A stretch of DNA of 5,542 nucleotides from an uncultured Ruminococcus sp. (GCA_902798605.1 CADBXH010000111.1:1-5542), one strand, 5' to 3'; numbered from the stretch's first letter, positions 1 through 5,395 are shown. Made by a program: numbers and translations. The notes: generated by a model not told the origin, from the sequence alone.

Positions 1-563
1 CGGCGCAGCATCAAAGTGAATGAGCACACCAAGGCGAACATAACGCAGTATTCAATAACGTGAAACAGAGTCGCGTTCGTCAGCGTGTAATGCTTGTAAA
101 CAACCGGTATCGCCATTGAAAATACGGTAAGGTAAATCAGCGAATACCACAGCCCGAAGCGGTTTTTGCTTTCGGGCATTAGCTGTATTGCGCGCAAGAT
201 CATAGCGACGATCAGCATACCGTAGGACGCAAATTGTATTCCAGGGATGGTGAATTCCGTGTGTATCATTCCCGAAACGAGGATCACTCCTGCGGTGACG
301 GTCATCATATTATAGTCCGGCTCCGCTTTGCCGGCCAGCGATTTCCAAAGAGGTTTGTTGCAAAACGCAAGCAGTACAACTGCGGACAAGAGCGAAAGCG
401 AAACGATCATACTCGCGACGCCTTCAAACGCGTCCATAAAAAGCTGATTTGCAGCAGCTGCGCAAATCAGGCTTTGCAGACGTTCCGCAAAGAGTATCAC
501 GAAATACAGCAGAAAGAACCATGAAATCACAGCTGAGGGTACGTTAGGCTTTTGTTTTGTCAC
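1..563 (-). CDS. Multi-pass membrane protein of unknown function, 3' end beyond window
   Basis: An uninterrupted minus-strand frame runs from a GTG at 563-561 off the left edge, giving 187 visible residues. The start is supported by an AAAGGG-type ribosome binding site a few bases upstream and by its position 2 nt after the stop of the preceding dehydrogenase gene, so translation is probably coupled. The protein is very hydrophobic, with about six membrane segments visible at roughly residues 12-30, 49-67, 88-101, 109-127, 138-156 and 165-185. Short polar loops lie between them, one of them basic and acidic (about 69-85). Notable polar residues sit in or near the membrane: His101 and Glu103 in GMIHTEF, and His168 and Glu171 in HVIEY. 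I recognise no family; a small integral membrane enzyme or sensor or transporter part is possible. It is the last visible gene of the operon with the CHR transporter and the alcohol dehydrogenase. I am confident that it is coding; the function is unknown. Confidence 0.82.
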   Translation of the reverse strand, partial: MTKQKPNVPSAVISWFFLLYFVILFAERLQSLICAAAANQLFMDAFEGVASMIVSLSLLSAVVLLAFCNKPLWKSLAGKAEPDYNMMTVTAGVILVSGMIHTEFTIPGIQFASYGMLIVAMILRAIQLMPESKNRFGLWYSLIYLTVFSMAIPVVYKHYTLTNATLFHVIEYCVMFALVCSFTLMLR

Positions 564-565
564 GA

Positions 566-1759
566 TCAGCACCCTTTCTGCGGAAAATCTATCGCCAAAC
601 GGTATATCGCTTCAACATCTTTTGCGTTAAGCGGACGGATCCTTGACAAGCGAAGTGTGTCATTTGCTGTCGCGTCAAGCGCAAGCTGCGCCAAAATATC
701 CTCGGTGACATCAACATCCAGATCCGCAATACAAACAGGCATTCCGATGGAACGGAAAAACGCGACGGTTTTTTCAATGCCTTTCTTCGCGGCGGCTTCG
801 TCGTCCTCATCGCATACATTCCAAATACGTCTGCCGAATTGCGCAAAGCGCGGCAACGCGTCACGGTACAGTGTGGCAGCCCACGCACCCCAAACGCAAG
901 CAAGGGACGCTCCGTGAGTTACGCCAAAGCGCGCGGAAAGCGGATGACCGAGCTTGTGAACGGAGAAGTCTTTTCCTCTGCCGCACTCGGTCAGATTGTT
1001 GTGCGACAGGCTCGAAGCCCAAAACACCTCTGCCATAGCGTCATAATCGGATGGGTCTTGCACGACAACAGCGCCGTTTTTGATAACGGTGCGCAGCAAG
1101 CCCTCAGCGATCTCGTCGGTGAGGTCGCACTTTATACCGGGAATAAAATATCGTTCCATTGTGTGCATCATAATATCCGTGATTCCCGCCGCCAGCTGAT
1201 AAGCCGGAAGCGTTGCGCCCCATTCGGGGTTTATCACCGCAAAGCGGCAGCGGTTGAATTCCGTGCCGATCCCAGTTTTTTTGCCAAGCTCCGTATTGGT
1301 AAGCACGGCGGAGTCGCTCATCTCACTGCCCGCGGCAGGCATGGTAAGCACTGCTCCTACCGGCAGGGACTTGGTGAGCGGGACCTTTTTTGTCCATATA
1401 TCCCACAGCTTGTGTCCGGGATTTGCCGCGCCGTGAGCGATACCCTTAGCAGTGTCAATAGCGCTTCCGCCGCCAACGCCGATAATGATATCAGCGCGGA
1501 AGTCAAGCGCCTTTTGAACGCCTTCCTCAGCATGGCTGAGGGTAGGATTCGGCTGTGCACCGCCGAATTCCTCGCATTCTATGCCCGCGTCTTTGAGCGA
1601 CTGCGTAACTCGTGCCAACAGTCCGCTCTTGACAACGCTCCCCTTGCCGTAAACGATCAGCGCTCTTGTGCCGTGCTTCGAAGCGAGAGCTCCGGTGTGA
1701 TTTTCAACGCCTTTTCCGAATACGACCTCTGTGGGTGTGAAAAATCGGAAATTATCCAT
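566..1759 (-). CDS. Iron-containing alcohol dehydrogenase (butanol dehydrogenase/YqhD type)
   Basis: This 397-residue protein is full length for the YqhD/BdhA branch of the type III (iron-dependent) alcohol dehydrogenases, cytoplasmic enzymes that reduce aldehydes to alcohols with NAD(P)H. The N-terminal half carries the dinucleotide-binding part: GKGS at 38-41 (GGGS in many relatives) and GVGGGSAIDTAK at 94-105. The C-terminal half has the four expected metal ligands, Asp195 and His199 (in GITDIMMH), His268 (in VHKLGH) and His282 (in THG), spaced as in YqhD, so it should be active. The ATG at 1759-1757 follows an AAAGGAG site about 10 nt away; the next upstream gene ends 48 nt earlier. The stop is 2 nt before the GTG of the membrane-protein gene. 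It is probably the third gene of the chr operon. The in vivo substrate and NADH versus NADPH preference cannot be read from the sequence; detoxifying or fermentative aldehyde reduction is likely. Confidence 0.96.
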   Translation of the reverse strand: MDNFRFFTPTEVVFGKGVENHTGALASKHGTRALIVYGKGSVVKSGLLARVTQSLKDAGIECEEFGGAQPNPTLSHAEEGVQKALDFRADIIIGVGGGSAIDTAKGIAHGAANPGHKLWDIWTKKVPLTKSLPVGAVLTMPAAGSEMSDSAVLTNTELGKKTGIGTEFNRCRFAVINPEWGATLPAYQLAAGITDIMMHTMERYFIPGIKCDLTDEIAEGLLRTVIKNGAVVVQDPSDYDAMAEVFWASSLSHNNLTECGRGKDFSVHKLGHPLSARFGVTHGASLACVWGAWAATLYRDALPRFAQFGRRIWNVCDEDDEAAAKKGIEKTVAFFRSIGMPVCIADLDVDVTEDILAQLALDATANDTLRLSRIRPLNAKDVEAIYRLAIDFPQKGC

Positions 1760-1807
1760 GTGAACCCAACTCCTTTTTATGTTTGATTTTTGATTGTTTG
1801 TTAAAGA

Positions 1808-2377
1808 CTATGCCGCCAATAAATATCCGGATATCACTCCGGCAACGGCAGAAAGCAGAATTATGAAAATCGGGTGGAGCTTTTTGAAAGCTAAAACGAC
1901 CGCCGCCGCAAAAATACCGAGCGCTACATAAAACTGTGCTGTCGTGAAGACCTCCGTTGTCAGTCCGGTAGGGAAAAATACAGTCTGCGAAAGCGAAAGC
2001 AACGCTACCGCTATCAAACCGACCACAGCAGGCTTTAAGCCGGTCATCGCGCCGGTGACTAACCTGCTGCTTTTGAATTTTTGATAGAACCTTGCGACTA
2101 TCATAATAACGATAAACGACGGCAGAACCACGCCCAAGGTCGCGCACAAGCTGCCAAATATACCGCCTGTGCGTGTGCCGATAAAGGTTGCGATATTCAC
2201 CGCGAACGGTCCGGGCGTGCTTTCGCTGACAGCGATAAAATCGATCAGCTCACTTTGACTGAGCCAGCCGTGGGACATCACTTCCTCTCTGATCATCGGC
2301 AGCATCGCGTAGCCGCCGCCAAAGGTAAACAGCCCCACATTGAAAAACGTAAGGAACAACTCAAGATAAATCATCAT
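1808..2377 (-). CDS. chrA: CHR-family transporter, second half (short-chain chromate transporter subunit)
   Basis: This 189-residue membrane protein belongs to the chromate ion transporter (CHR) family. It has the family signatures near its N-terminus: VGLFTFGGGYAMLP at about 14-27 and SESTPGPFAVN with ATFIGTR at about 51-69. Hydrophobic segments follow to the C-terminus. Single-domain members of about 190 residues are usually encoded as adjacent pairs and act together, as in the Bacillus ywrA/ywrB pair, whereas long ChrA proteins are fusions of both halves. I chose the ATG at 2377-2375 because AGGAGGA lies 4-5 nt upstream and because it forms an ATGA overlap with the stop of the preceding half; the following ATG at 2374 is an alternative. 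A longer frame to 2428 would run back over the preceding gene and is unlikely. The substrate could be chromate or another oxyanion, sulfate-like; the sequence does not decide this. Confidence 0.93.
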   Translation of the reverse strand: MMIYLELFLTFFNVGLFTFGGGYAMLPMIREEVMSHGWLSQSELIDFIAVSESTPGPFAVNIATFIGTRTGGIFGSLCATLGVVLPSFIVIMIVARFYQKFKSSRLVTGAMTGLKPAVVGLIAVALLSLSQTVFFPTGLTTEVFTTAQFYVALGIFAAAVVLAFKKLHPIFIILLSAVAGVISGYLLAA

Positions 2378-2928
2378 TTGTTCCTCCTGCGCGCTATAAG
2401 CGCCTGAGCGATCCCGGCAGCCGCGCATATCAGTATCACAAAGATAACGTTGACAGGTAAAAACGCGGTCGCGGCAAATGCGCCGAGCATAATGATATAA
2501 GCAAAAATCCCTTTAGGGCTTTGCCTGTACATAGACCACAGCGCCTTTACGATCAAAGCCAAAACGCCTGCGCGTATGCCGTTGAACGCGTACTGTATCC
2601 AACGGATGCTTTGAAACTCAGCAAGAATAAAGGAAATTGCGGTAATGATCACAAAGGACGGCAGCGCCACGCCGATCGTTGCCGCGAACGCGCCCCAAAA
2701 TCCACTGACGCGATAGCCGATAAAGGTCGCCGCGTTGATAGCGATAGGACCGGGCGTTGATTCCGCGATAGCGATGATCTCAAGGATATCCTCATCGCTG
2801 ATCCATTTTTTATTATCGACGGTCTCGCGATGGATCAAAGGAATCATAGCGTAGCCACCGCCAAAGGTAAACAGCCCTATTTTCATAAAGGTCAGAAACA
2901 GGCTGATGGTTTTCGGTATTCGTTTCAT
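2374..2928 (-). CDS. chrA: CHR-family transporter, first half (short-chain chromate transporter subunit)
   Basis: This is the first gene of the minus-strand operon, 184 residues from the chosen ATG at 2928-2926. It is the partner of the following gene: both share KIGLFTFGGGYAMIP-type (about 16-30) and AESTPGPIAIN...ATFIGYR-type (about 55-73) signatures of the CHR family, followed by hydrophobic segments and a basic C-terminus ending RRRNK. The two halves are similar in the N-terminal third and probably arose by duplication. The functional transporter is expected to be a heteromeric inner-membrane complex that exports or exchanges an oxyanion. The frame can be extended to a TTG at 2952, but the ATG has a weak GAAGTG-type site 6 nt upstream and the residues gained lack family character, so I prefer 2928. 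Its TGA stop overlaps the ATG of the second half. A sigma-A-type promoter lies about 50-75 bases upstream. The real ion transported is not known. Confidence 0.93.
   Translation of the reverse strand: MKRIPKTISLFLTFMKIGLFTFGGGYAMIPLIHRETVDNKKWISDEDILEIIAIAESTPGPIAINAATFIGYRVSGFWGAFAATIGVALPSFVIITAISFILAEFQSIRWIQYAFNGIRAGVLALIVKALWSMYRQSPKGIFAYIIMLGAFAATAFLPVNVIFVILICAAAGIAQALIARRRNK
2375..2388 (-). promoter_or_regulatory. Ribosome binding site and ATGA stop-start overlap deciding the chrA second-half start
   Basis: On the minus strand AGGAGGA (2388-2382) lies 4 nt before ATGATG. The first ATG (2377-2375) overlaps the TGA stop (2376-2374) of the upstream gene, so the two subunits are probably made in equal amounts by coupled translation. 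Confidence 0.8.
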
Positions 2929-2974
2929 TATGTACACTTCATTTCTAAGCAAAAAACACTTATTTGTTATGATT

Positions 2975-3004
2975 CTATTCTACAACAAGCAACGGGTTTG
3001 TCAA
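2975..3004 (-). promoter_or_regulatory. Promoter of the minus-strand chr-adh operon
   Basis: Read on the minus strand, a perfect -35 box TTGACA (3004-2999) is followed after 16 nt by TAGAAT (2982-2977), a 5/6 match to the -10 consensus; shifting one base gives AGAATA at 17 nt. Transcription would start near 2970, leaving a leader of about 40 nt before the ATG at 2928. This is the best promoter in the window, and it sits where the operon needs one. The repeat cluster at 3021-3077 begins 17 bp upstream of the -35 box. Confidence 0.72.
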
Positions 3005-3020
3005 GCAAATAATTGAAAAG

Positions 3021-3077
3021 TTCATCTCTCATTTTCCGAAAAGGATTTGAGAGATGAATTGATTTTTGAGAGATGAA
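3021..3077. repeat. Cluster of three copies of the word TGAGAGATGAA (one inverted, two direct)
   Basis: TTCATCTCTCA at 3021-3031 is the exact reverse complement of TGAGAGATGAA at 3048-3058, giving an 11-bp perfect inverted repeat with a 16-nt spacer. The same word recurs in direct orientation at 3067-3077; the direct copies share TTTGAGAGATGAA (13 bp) and are 19 bp apart. The cluster lies directly upstream of the -35 box of the chr operon, so it may be a regulator-binding array. It could also be an intergenic short repeat of the kind seen in clostridial genomes. Confidence 0.75.
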
Positions 3078-3090
3078 ATATTATACTGAA

Positions 3091-3148
3091 AACAGAGCAT
3101 GTAAGCAGTTCGTGATTTATCTGCTTGCTCGCTTTTTTGCGCTCTGTT
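3091..3148 (+). terminator. Nested inverted repeat with terminator-like inner hairpin
   Basis: Outer arms AACAGAGC (3091-3098) and GCTCTGTT (3141-3148) are perfectly complementary over 8 bp. Inside, AAGCAG (3103-3108) pairs with CTGCTT (3121-3126), and GAGC (3095-3098) can instead stack onto GCTC (3127-3130) with a 4-nt bulge. The inner hairpin is followed by GCTTTTTTGC on the plus strand, resembling an intrinsic terminator. No plus-strand gene lies to its left, so it may end antisense or stray transcription, or a small RNA, or be unrelated structure. The two pairings are mutually exclusive. Confidence 0.4.
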
Positions 3149-3161
3149 GCGCCGAAAATCG

Positions 3162-3192
3162 CCCTGTGTGCGGTTTACAGAAAAAAACAGGG
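3162..3192. repeat. Inverted repeat CCCTGT / ACAGGG
   Basis: CCCTGT (3162-3167) and ACAGGG (3187-3192) are complementary over 6 bp. An inner alternative pairs CTGT (3164-3167) with ACAG (3177-3180). On the minus strand a small GGGT/ACCC hairpin next to it is followed by TGTTTTTTT, which is weakly terminator-like. Its role is unknown. Confidence 0.35.
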
Positions 3193-3233
3193 TAAGTACC
3201 CGAACAAGGTCATTTTCGCGGCGTCGGCAGTTT

Positions 3234-3263
3234 TTGAGCGCTTTGTCAACATAAAATTATAAT
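3234..3263 (+). promoter_or_regulatory. Candidate upstream promoter for the ankyrin-like gene
   Basis: TTGAGC (3234-3239) is followed after 18 nt by a perfect TATAAT (3258-3263) in AT-rich DNA. If used, the transcript would carry a leader of about 175 nt containing the inverted repeats at 3294-3393. The -35 match is only 4/6 and the region is AT-rich, so this may be chance. Confidence 0.3.
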
Positions 3264-3293
3264 TAAATATTGCGAATAACAATAGAATTTATA

Positions 3294-3393
3294 ATATTAG
3301 ATTGCATTGTCCTTTAAACGGTACAATGTTTGTGAGATAATATAGATGTAAAGATAGATGTAATGACGTAACTGCAATCGAAAAATCTAATAT
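3294..3393. repeat. Long imperfect inverted repeat flanking the plus-strand promoter region
   Basis: ATATTAGATTGCA (3294-3306) has its reverse complement at 3373-3393, split into TGCAATC (3373-3379) and TAATAT (3388-3393) by 8 extra bases (GAAAAATC), which themselves end in a second copy of ATC. The arms therefore pair over 13 bp with an 8-nt bulge, or as ATATTAGAT with ATCTAATAT. They enclose about 65 bp that includes the promoter candidate at 3313-3341. This could be an RNA leader fold or the remnant ends of a tiny inserted element. Confidence 0.5.
3313..3341 (+). promoter_or_regulatory. Candidate promoter of the ankyrin-like gene with dyad around the -35 box
   Basis: TTTAAA (3313-3318, 4/6) and GATAAT (3336-3341, 5/6) are 17 bp apart, placing a start near 3349 and a leader of about 95 nt. 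The -35 box is bracketed by the perfect dyad CATTGT (3305-3310) and ACAATG (3323-3328), which would suit an operator. Just downstream ATAGATGTAA occurs twice in tandem, at 3342-3351 and 3354-3363. A separate perfect TATAAT at 3414-3419 is an alternative -10 box but lacks a good -35 box. Confidence 0.42.
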
Positions 3394-3445
3394 AGAAGGA
3401 TCGAAAAACGCAGTATAATAGATTAATTAATTAGGAGGGATTTAT

Positions 3446-4165
3446 ATGTTGGACTCGGAAGTCAAGGAATTATTAGATCAGCTTTTAATCTTACCGACTG
3501 GCCTGGATGCGATTGAAAAACTGTTGCAGAAAAAACAATACAGCAAAGAGGTTTTATCAAAAGCAGGCTTTGCATTTGCGGACGCTTGCTGGGAACAAAC
3601 TACCAATTACGAAGAGGAACATTTTTACGAATTGAATTCTGCGCCGTTGAAAAGAATACCGAATCTTTGCAGCACATATATGCCGCAGATATTTGAATTG
3701 CTTCTCCGCTATGGACTTGATCCGAACGACAATGACGGAGAAGATTCCCTGATGTGTAAAGTAAGTTTTGTATGCAACGAATACGTGGCGGCAGATACAT
3801 TGGCTCTGCTATTTGATTATGGCGCCAATCCGTTTATGTGTGTGGGTGGTGAGAATTTATTTGACCAAATAGATTTTGATGTTATTTTTGATTCGGTAAA
3901 TCAGGAGGTCAGAGGAAGATATGATTCTTTAGTTCACTGTTGGTTTGTCTTGCTGGGGTATTTTGGAAATCAGTATAAGGATAAAGAAGTAGTAACGGTA
4001 TTTTCTGATAATAATTATTTTGAAAATATCAAAGAGTTTGAAATCAGCGATTTAAAACAGCATCGTGATTTCTATTTCGGACTAAGTAAAACCCCGTGGC
4101 GCGGTGAGAACTGGTCTTTGCATATTTTTAGCAGAAAAACCTTTTGGGAAGTAGCTCGTCTGTAA
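3446..4165 (+). CDS. Ankyrin-repeat-like protein of unknown function
   Basis: This gene encodes a 239-residue soluble, acidic protein with no signal peptide or membrane segment. The start is firm: AGGAGGG (3433-3439) lies 6 nt before the ATG. The middle resembles degenerate ankyrin repeats: IFELLLRYGLDPNDNDGEDSL at about 82-102 and TLALLFDYGANPFMCVGGEN at about 118-137 show the 'LLxYGxxPN' helix-turn pattern, and a possible extra repeat precedes them. The N-terminal 70 residues are mostly helical; the C-terminal third (about 150-239) is aromatic-rich and matches no family I recognise. Ankyrin-type folds bind proteins, so a partner-binding role is plausible; such orphan proteins in Firmicutes are sometimes immunity proteins, but no toxin gene is visible here. 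The gene is more AT-rich than the minus-strand operon, which could mean a different origin. It is followed after 62 nt by the next plus-strand gene, and no terminator is seen between. Confidence 0.85.
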   Translation: MLDSEVKELLDQLLILPTGLDAIEKLLQKKQYSKEVLSKAGFAFADACWEQTTNYEEEHFYELNSAPLKRIPNLCSTYMPQIFELLLRYGLDPNDNDGEDSLMCKVSFVCNEYVAADTLALLFDYGANPFMCVGGENLFDQIDFDVIFDSVNQEVRGRYDSLVHCWFVLLGYFGNQYKDKEVVTVFSDNNYFENIKEFEISDLKQHRDFYFGLSKTPWRGENWSLHIFSRKTFWEVARL

Positions 4166-4227
4166 ACTGTTTGTTTTGTGGTGATTCGGTAAAATTAGTT
4201 TTAGTAAAAATGAAATGAGGTGCTGTT

Positions 4228-4719
4228 ATGTCTGATCATGATGATTTTATAGATGAATATATTGAGTACAGAATTTTTGAGGAATCAATGAAAGAAAGCG
4301 GCGGCAAAAGACCGCTAAAGCGCGGTTCAGGCTGCGGAACAACTGCGATTATTATTGTGCTTGTAATTATCGTGCTCTGTGTTTTCGGTTCGTGCGGAAG
4401 TAATAAGCAAAGGTCAACATCGTCCGTTTCTTACAAGAGTTCGTACAGCACTTCGTCATATTCTTCGAGCGCAAAGAGTTCCGTCTCAGGCAAGTCTTCT
4501 TACTCCTCAAAGAGCAAAACGGAATCCTCAACTGTTCAGCCGACTACAACGAAAGCAACGTATAAAAGCTACTCCTCAAAATCCAAATCGAGCAATTCCG
4601 AGGATGAATTCAGCGCTAAAGATTATGTCGACGCGGATGATTTCTACTATGATCACTATGGTGATTTCTATGATTACGAGGACGCGGAGGATTATTATAA
4701 CGAGCACGCGGATCAATAA
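4228..4719 (+). CDS. Single-pass membrane protein with Ser-rich linker and acidic Tyr-rich tail
   Basis: This 163-residue protein of unknown function has an unusual layout. Residues 1-35 are hydrophilic: the first 20 are strongly acidic (MSDHDDFIDEYIEYRIFEE), followed by a basic patch (GGKRPLKRGSG). Residues 38-57 form one hydrophobic segment that ends FGSCGS, vaguely like a lipobox at Cys56, though the long N-terminal region argues against a normal lipoprotein. Residues 62-128 are a low-complexity Ser/Thr/Lys/Tyr linker using several different serine codons, and 130-163 are a tail rich in Asp, Glu and Tyr (DADDFYYDHYGDFYDYEDAE). By the positive-inside rule the N-terminus is cytoplasmic and the linker and tail outside. 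The start is supported by GAGGTG (4217-4222) 5 nt before the ATG. The zinc-ribbon gene follows after 51 nt, so the two may work together. A surface or metal-binding role is only a guess. Confidence 0.85.
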   Translation: MSDHDDFIDEYIEYRIFEESMKESGGKRPLKRGSGCGTTAIIIVLVIIVLCVFGSCGSNKQRSTSSVSYKSSYSTSSYSSSAKSSVSGKSSYSSKSKTESSTVQPTTTKATYKSYSSKSKSSNSEDEFSAKDYVDADDFYYDHYGDFYDYEDAEDYYNEHADQ

Positions 4720-4770
4720 ATTTTACTTGCGCAGTTCTTGACTGTATGAAAATGAAAAGGAGGTTTCACT

Positions 4771-5268
4771 ATGAAATTGATAGATACGACCTGCCCTAAA
4801 TGCGGCGCGAATCTGCGCATTGACGCTGACCGTCAATCAGCCTTTTGTGAATACTGCGGAGCGCAGATCTTGATTGATGATGAGGTTCAGCACCTTCAAA
4901 TCGACAATGCCGAAAATGCGGGTTATGCGTTTGAAAAAGGGCGGCAGCGCGCACAGTATGAAGTATATGCGTCAAGGACTGTTCCCGCTCAGCCCGCGCC
5001 GAAAAAAAAGAAAAAAATTCTCTGGTGGGTACTCGGCTGGATTTTTATTTTCCCGATACCGCTCACCATCATAATCGCGCGGAATAAAAAACTGAAACCC
5101 TTGATCAAGGCAGGCATTATCATTGCCGCTTGGGTTTTATATCTGCTGATAGGTATAGCATCAGGCGCGGTGAATAAAAACAAAGATCAAAGCGCAACGC
5201 CTTCACCGCAGACAAGCTATTCGGTGCAGGCAGGTACAAACAAAATTTATCATCCCCCGTTTTGCTAA
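4771..5268 (+). CDS. Zinc-ribbon protein with two membrane segments
   Basis: The protein is 165 residues long. Residues 8-30 form a treble-clef-like zinc ribbon, CPKCG at 8-12 and CEYCG at 26-30, with Cys8, Cys11, Cys26 and Cys29 as ligands. An acidic then helical stretch (36-70) follows, then a Pro/Lys-rich hinge (PAPKKKKK, 75-82) and two hydrophobic segments (about 83-103 and 112-132) separated by a basic loop. By charge, both the zinc ribbon and the C-terminal tail should face the cytoplasm. Such ribbon-plus-TM proteins are common in clostridia but lack a known function. AAGGAGG (4757-4763), 7 nt before the ATG, fixes the start. The tail after about 136 is low-complexity and ends HPPFC, with the stop codon inside a perfect 11-bp inverted repeat. 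This may mean that the original 3' end has been replaced by insertion of neighbouring DNA; full-length homologs would settle it. Confidence 0.87.
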   Translation: MKLIDTTCPKCGANLRIDADRQSAFCEYCGAQILIDDEVQHLQIDNAENAGYAFEKGRQRAQYEVYASRTVPAQPAPKKKKKILWWVLGWIFIFPIPLTIIIARNKKLKPLIKAGIIIAAWVLYLLIGIASGAVNKNKDQSATPSPQTSYSVQAGTNKIYHPPFC

Positions 5269-5287
5269 TTGAAAATTTAGCAAAACG
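5258..5287. repeat. 11-bp perfect inverted repeat overlapping the zinc-ribbon gene stop
   Basis: CGTTTTGCTAA (5258-5268) and TTAGCAAAACG (5277-5287) are exact complements with an 8-nt loop. The TAA stop of the zinc-ribbon gene is the last three bases of the left arm. No T-tract follows on either strand, so it is not a textbook terminator. It could act as a weak bidirectional terminator, protect the 3' end, or mark a recombination junction next to the helix-turn-helix gene. Confidence 0.7.
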
Positions 5288-5307
5288 ATTAAGATACTTA
5301 CTACATA

Positions 5308-5324
5308 GCTTGATATCGTCAAGC
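5308..5324. repeat. Short hairpin GCTTGA / TCAAGC
   Basis: GCTTGA (5308-5313) and TCAAGC (5319-5324) form a perfect 6-bp stem with a 5-nt loop, followed by GTATTTTG. A smaller GAGT/ACTC hairpin follows at 5332-5342. The 5288-5395 stretch has no gene; these two hairpins are its only visible structure. Confidence 0.45.
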
Positions 5325-5395
5325 GTATTTTGAGTTTGACTCGTTTACTTTTCTTACATATCGCAACTTACAAAAGGGGGAAGGTTTGTTGCGGC

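Larger units (their letters stand above)
2953..3445. other. Divergent intergenic region without a convincing gene
   Basis: About 490 bases separate the divergent chr operon and the ankyrin-like gene. It contains the minus-strand promoter, a triplicated 11-bp word (3021-3077), nested inverted repeats with a terminator-like hairpin (3091-3148), a smaller inverted repeat (3162-3192), a mixed-GC stretch (3193-3245) that ends sharply in AT-rich DNA, and plus-strand promoter candidates (3234-3263, 3313-3341, 3414-3419). A minus-strand frame stays open from about 3250 to 3032 but has no start codon with a ribosome binding site. It may contain a decayed gene, a structured RNA or an interspersed repeat; none can be proven from sequence alone. 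Confidence 0.6.

Noticed and set aside
234..524. 96-codon plus-strand frame
   Set aside because: The minus-strand frame here encodes a convincing hydrophobic membrane protein; the plus-strand product is charged and featureless.
839..1786. 315-codon open frame on the plus strand opposite the alcohol dehydrogenase
   Set aside because: It is antisense to a gene with intact catalytic residues; the translated product shows no domain and no ribosome binding site is seen. It is an artefact of the codon use of the real gene.
1752..2147. 131-codon minus-strand frame overlapping the second CHR gene
   Set aside because: It is a frame-shifted shadow of the CHR gene, whose own frame carries the family signatures.
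2929..2952. TTG start at 2952 for the first CHR gene
   Set aside because: The extra eight residues lack family character, and the ATG at 2928 fits the usual start just before the first membrane segment.
3021..3077. CRISPR array
   Set aside because: Only three 11-bp copies in mixed orientation with unequal spacing, and no cas genes; this is not a CRISPR.
3175..3252. 25-codon minus-strand ORF with ATG at 3252-3250
   Set aside because: No ribosome binding site precedes it and there is no supporting family; kept only as part of the intergenic finding.
4379..4741. 120-codon frame overlapping the Ser-rich membrane protein
   Set aside because: Shadow frame with very basic composition, caused by the repetitive Ser/Lys codons of the real gene.
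5258..5287. Rho-independent terminator after the zinc-ribbon gene
   Set aside because: The 11-bp stem is AT-rich and is not followed by a T-tract on either strand, so I list it as an inverted repeat only.
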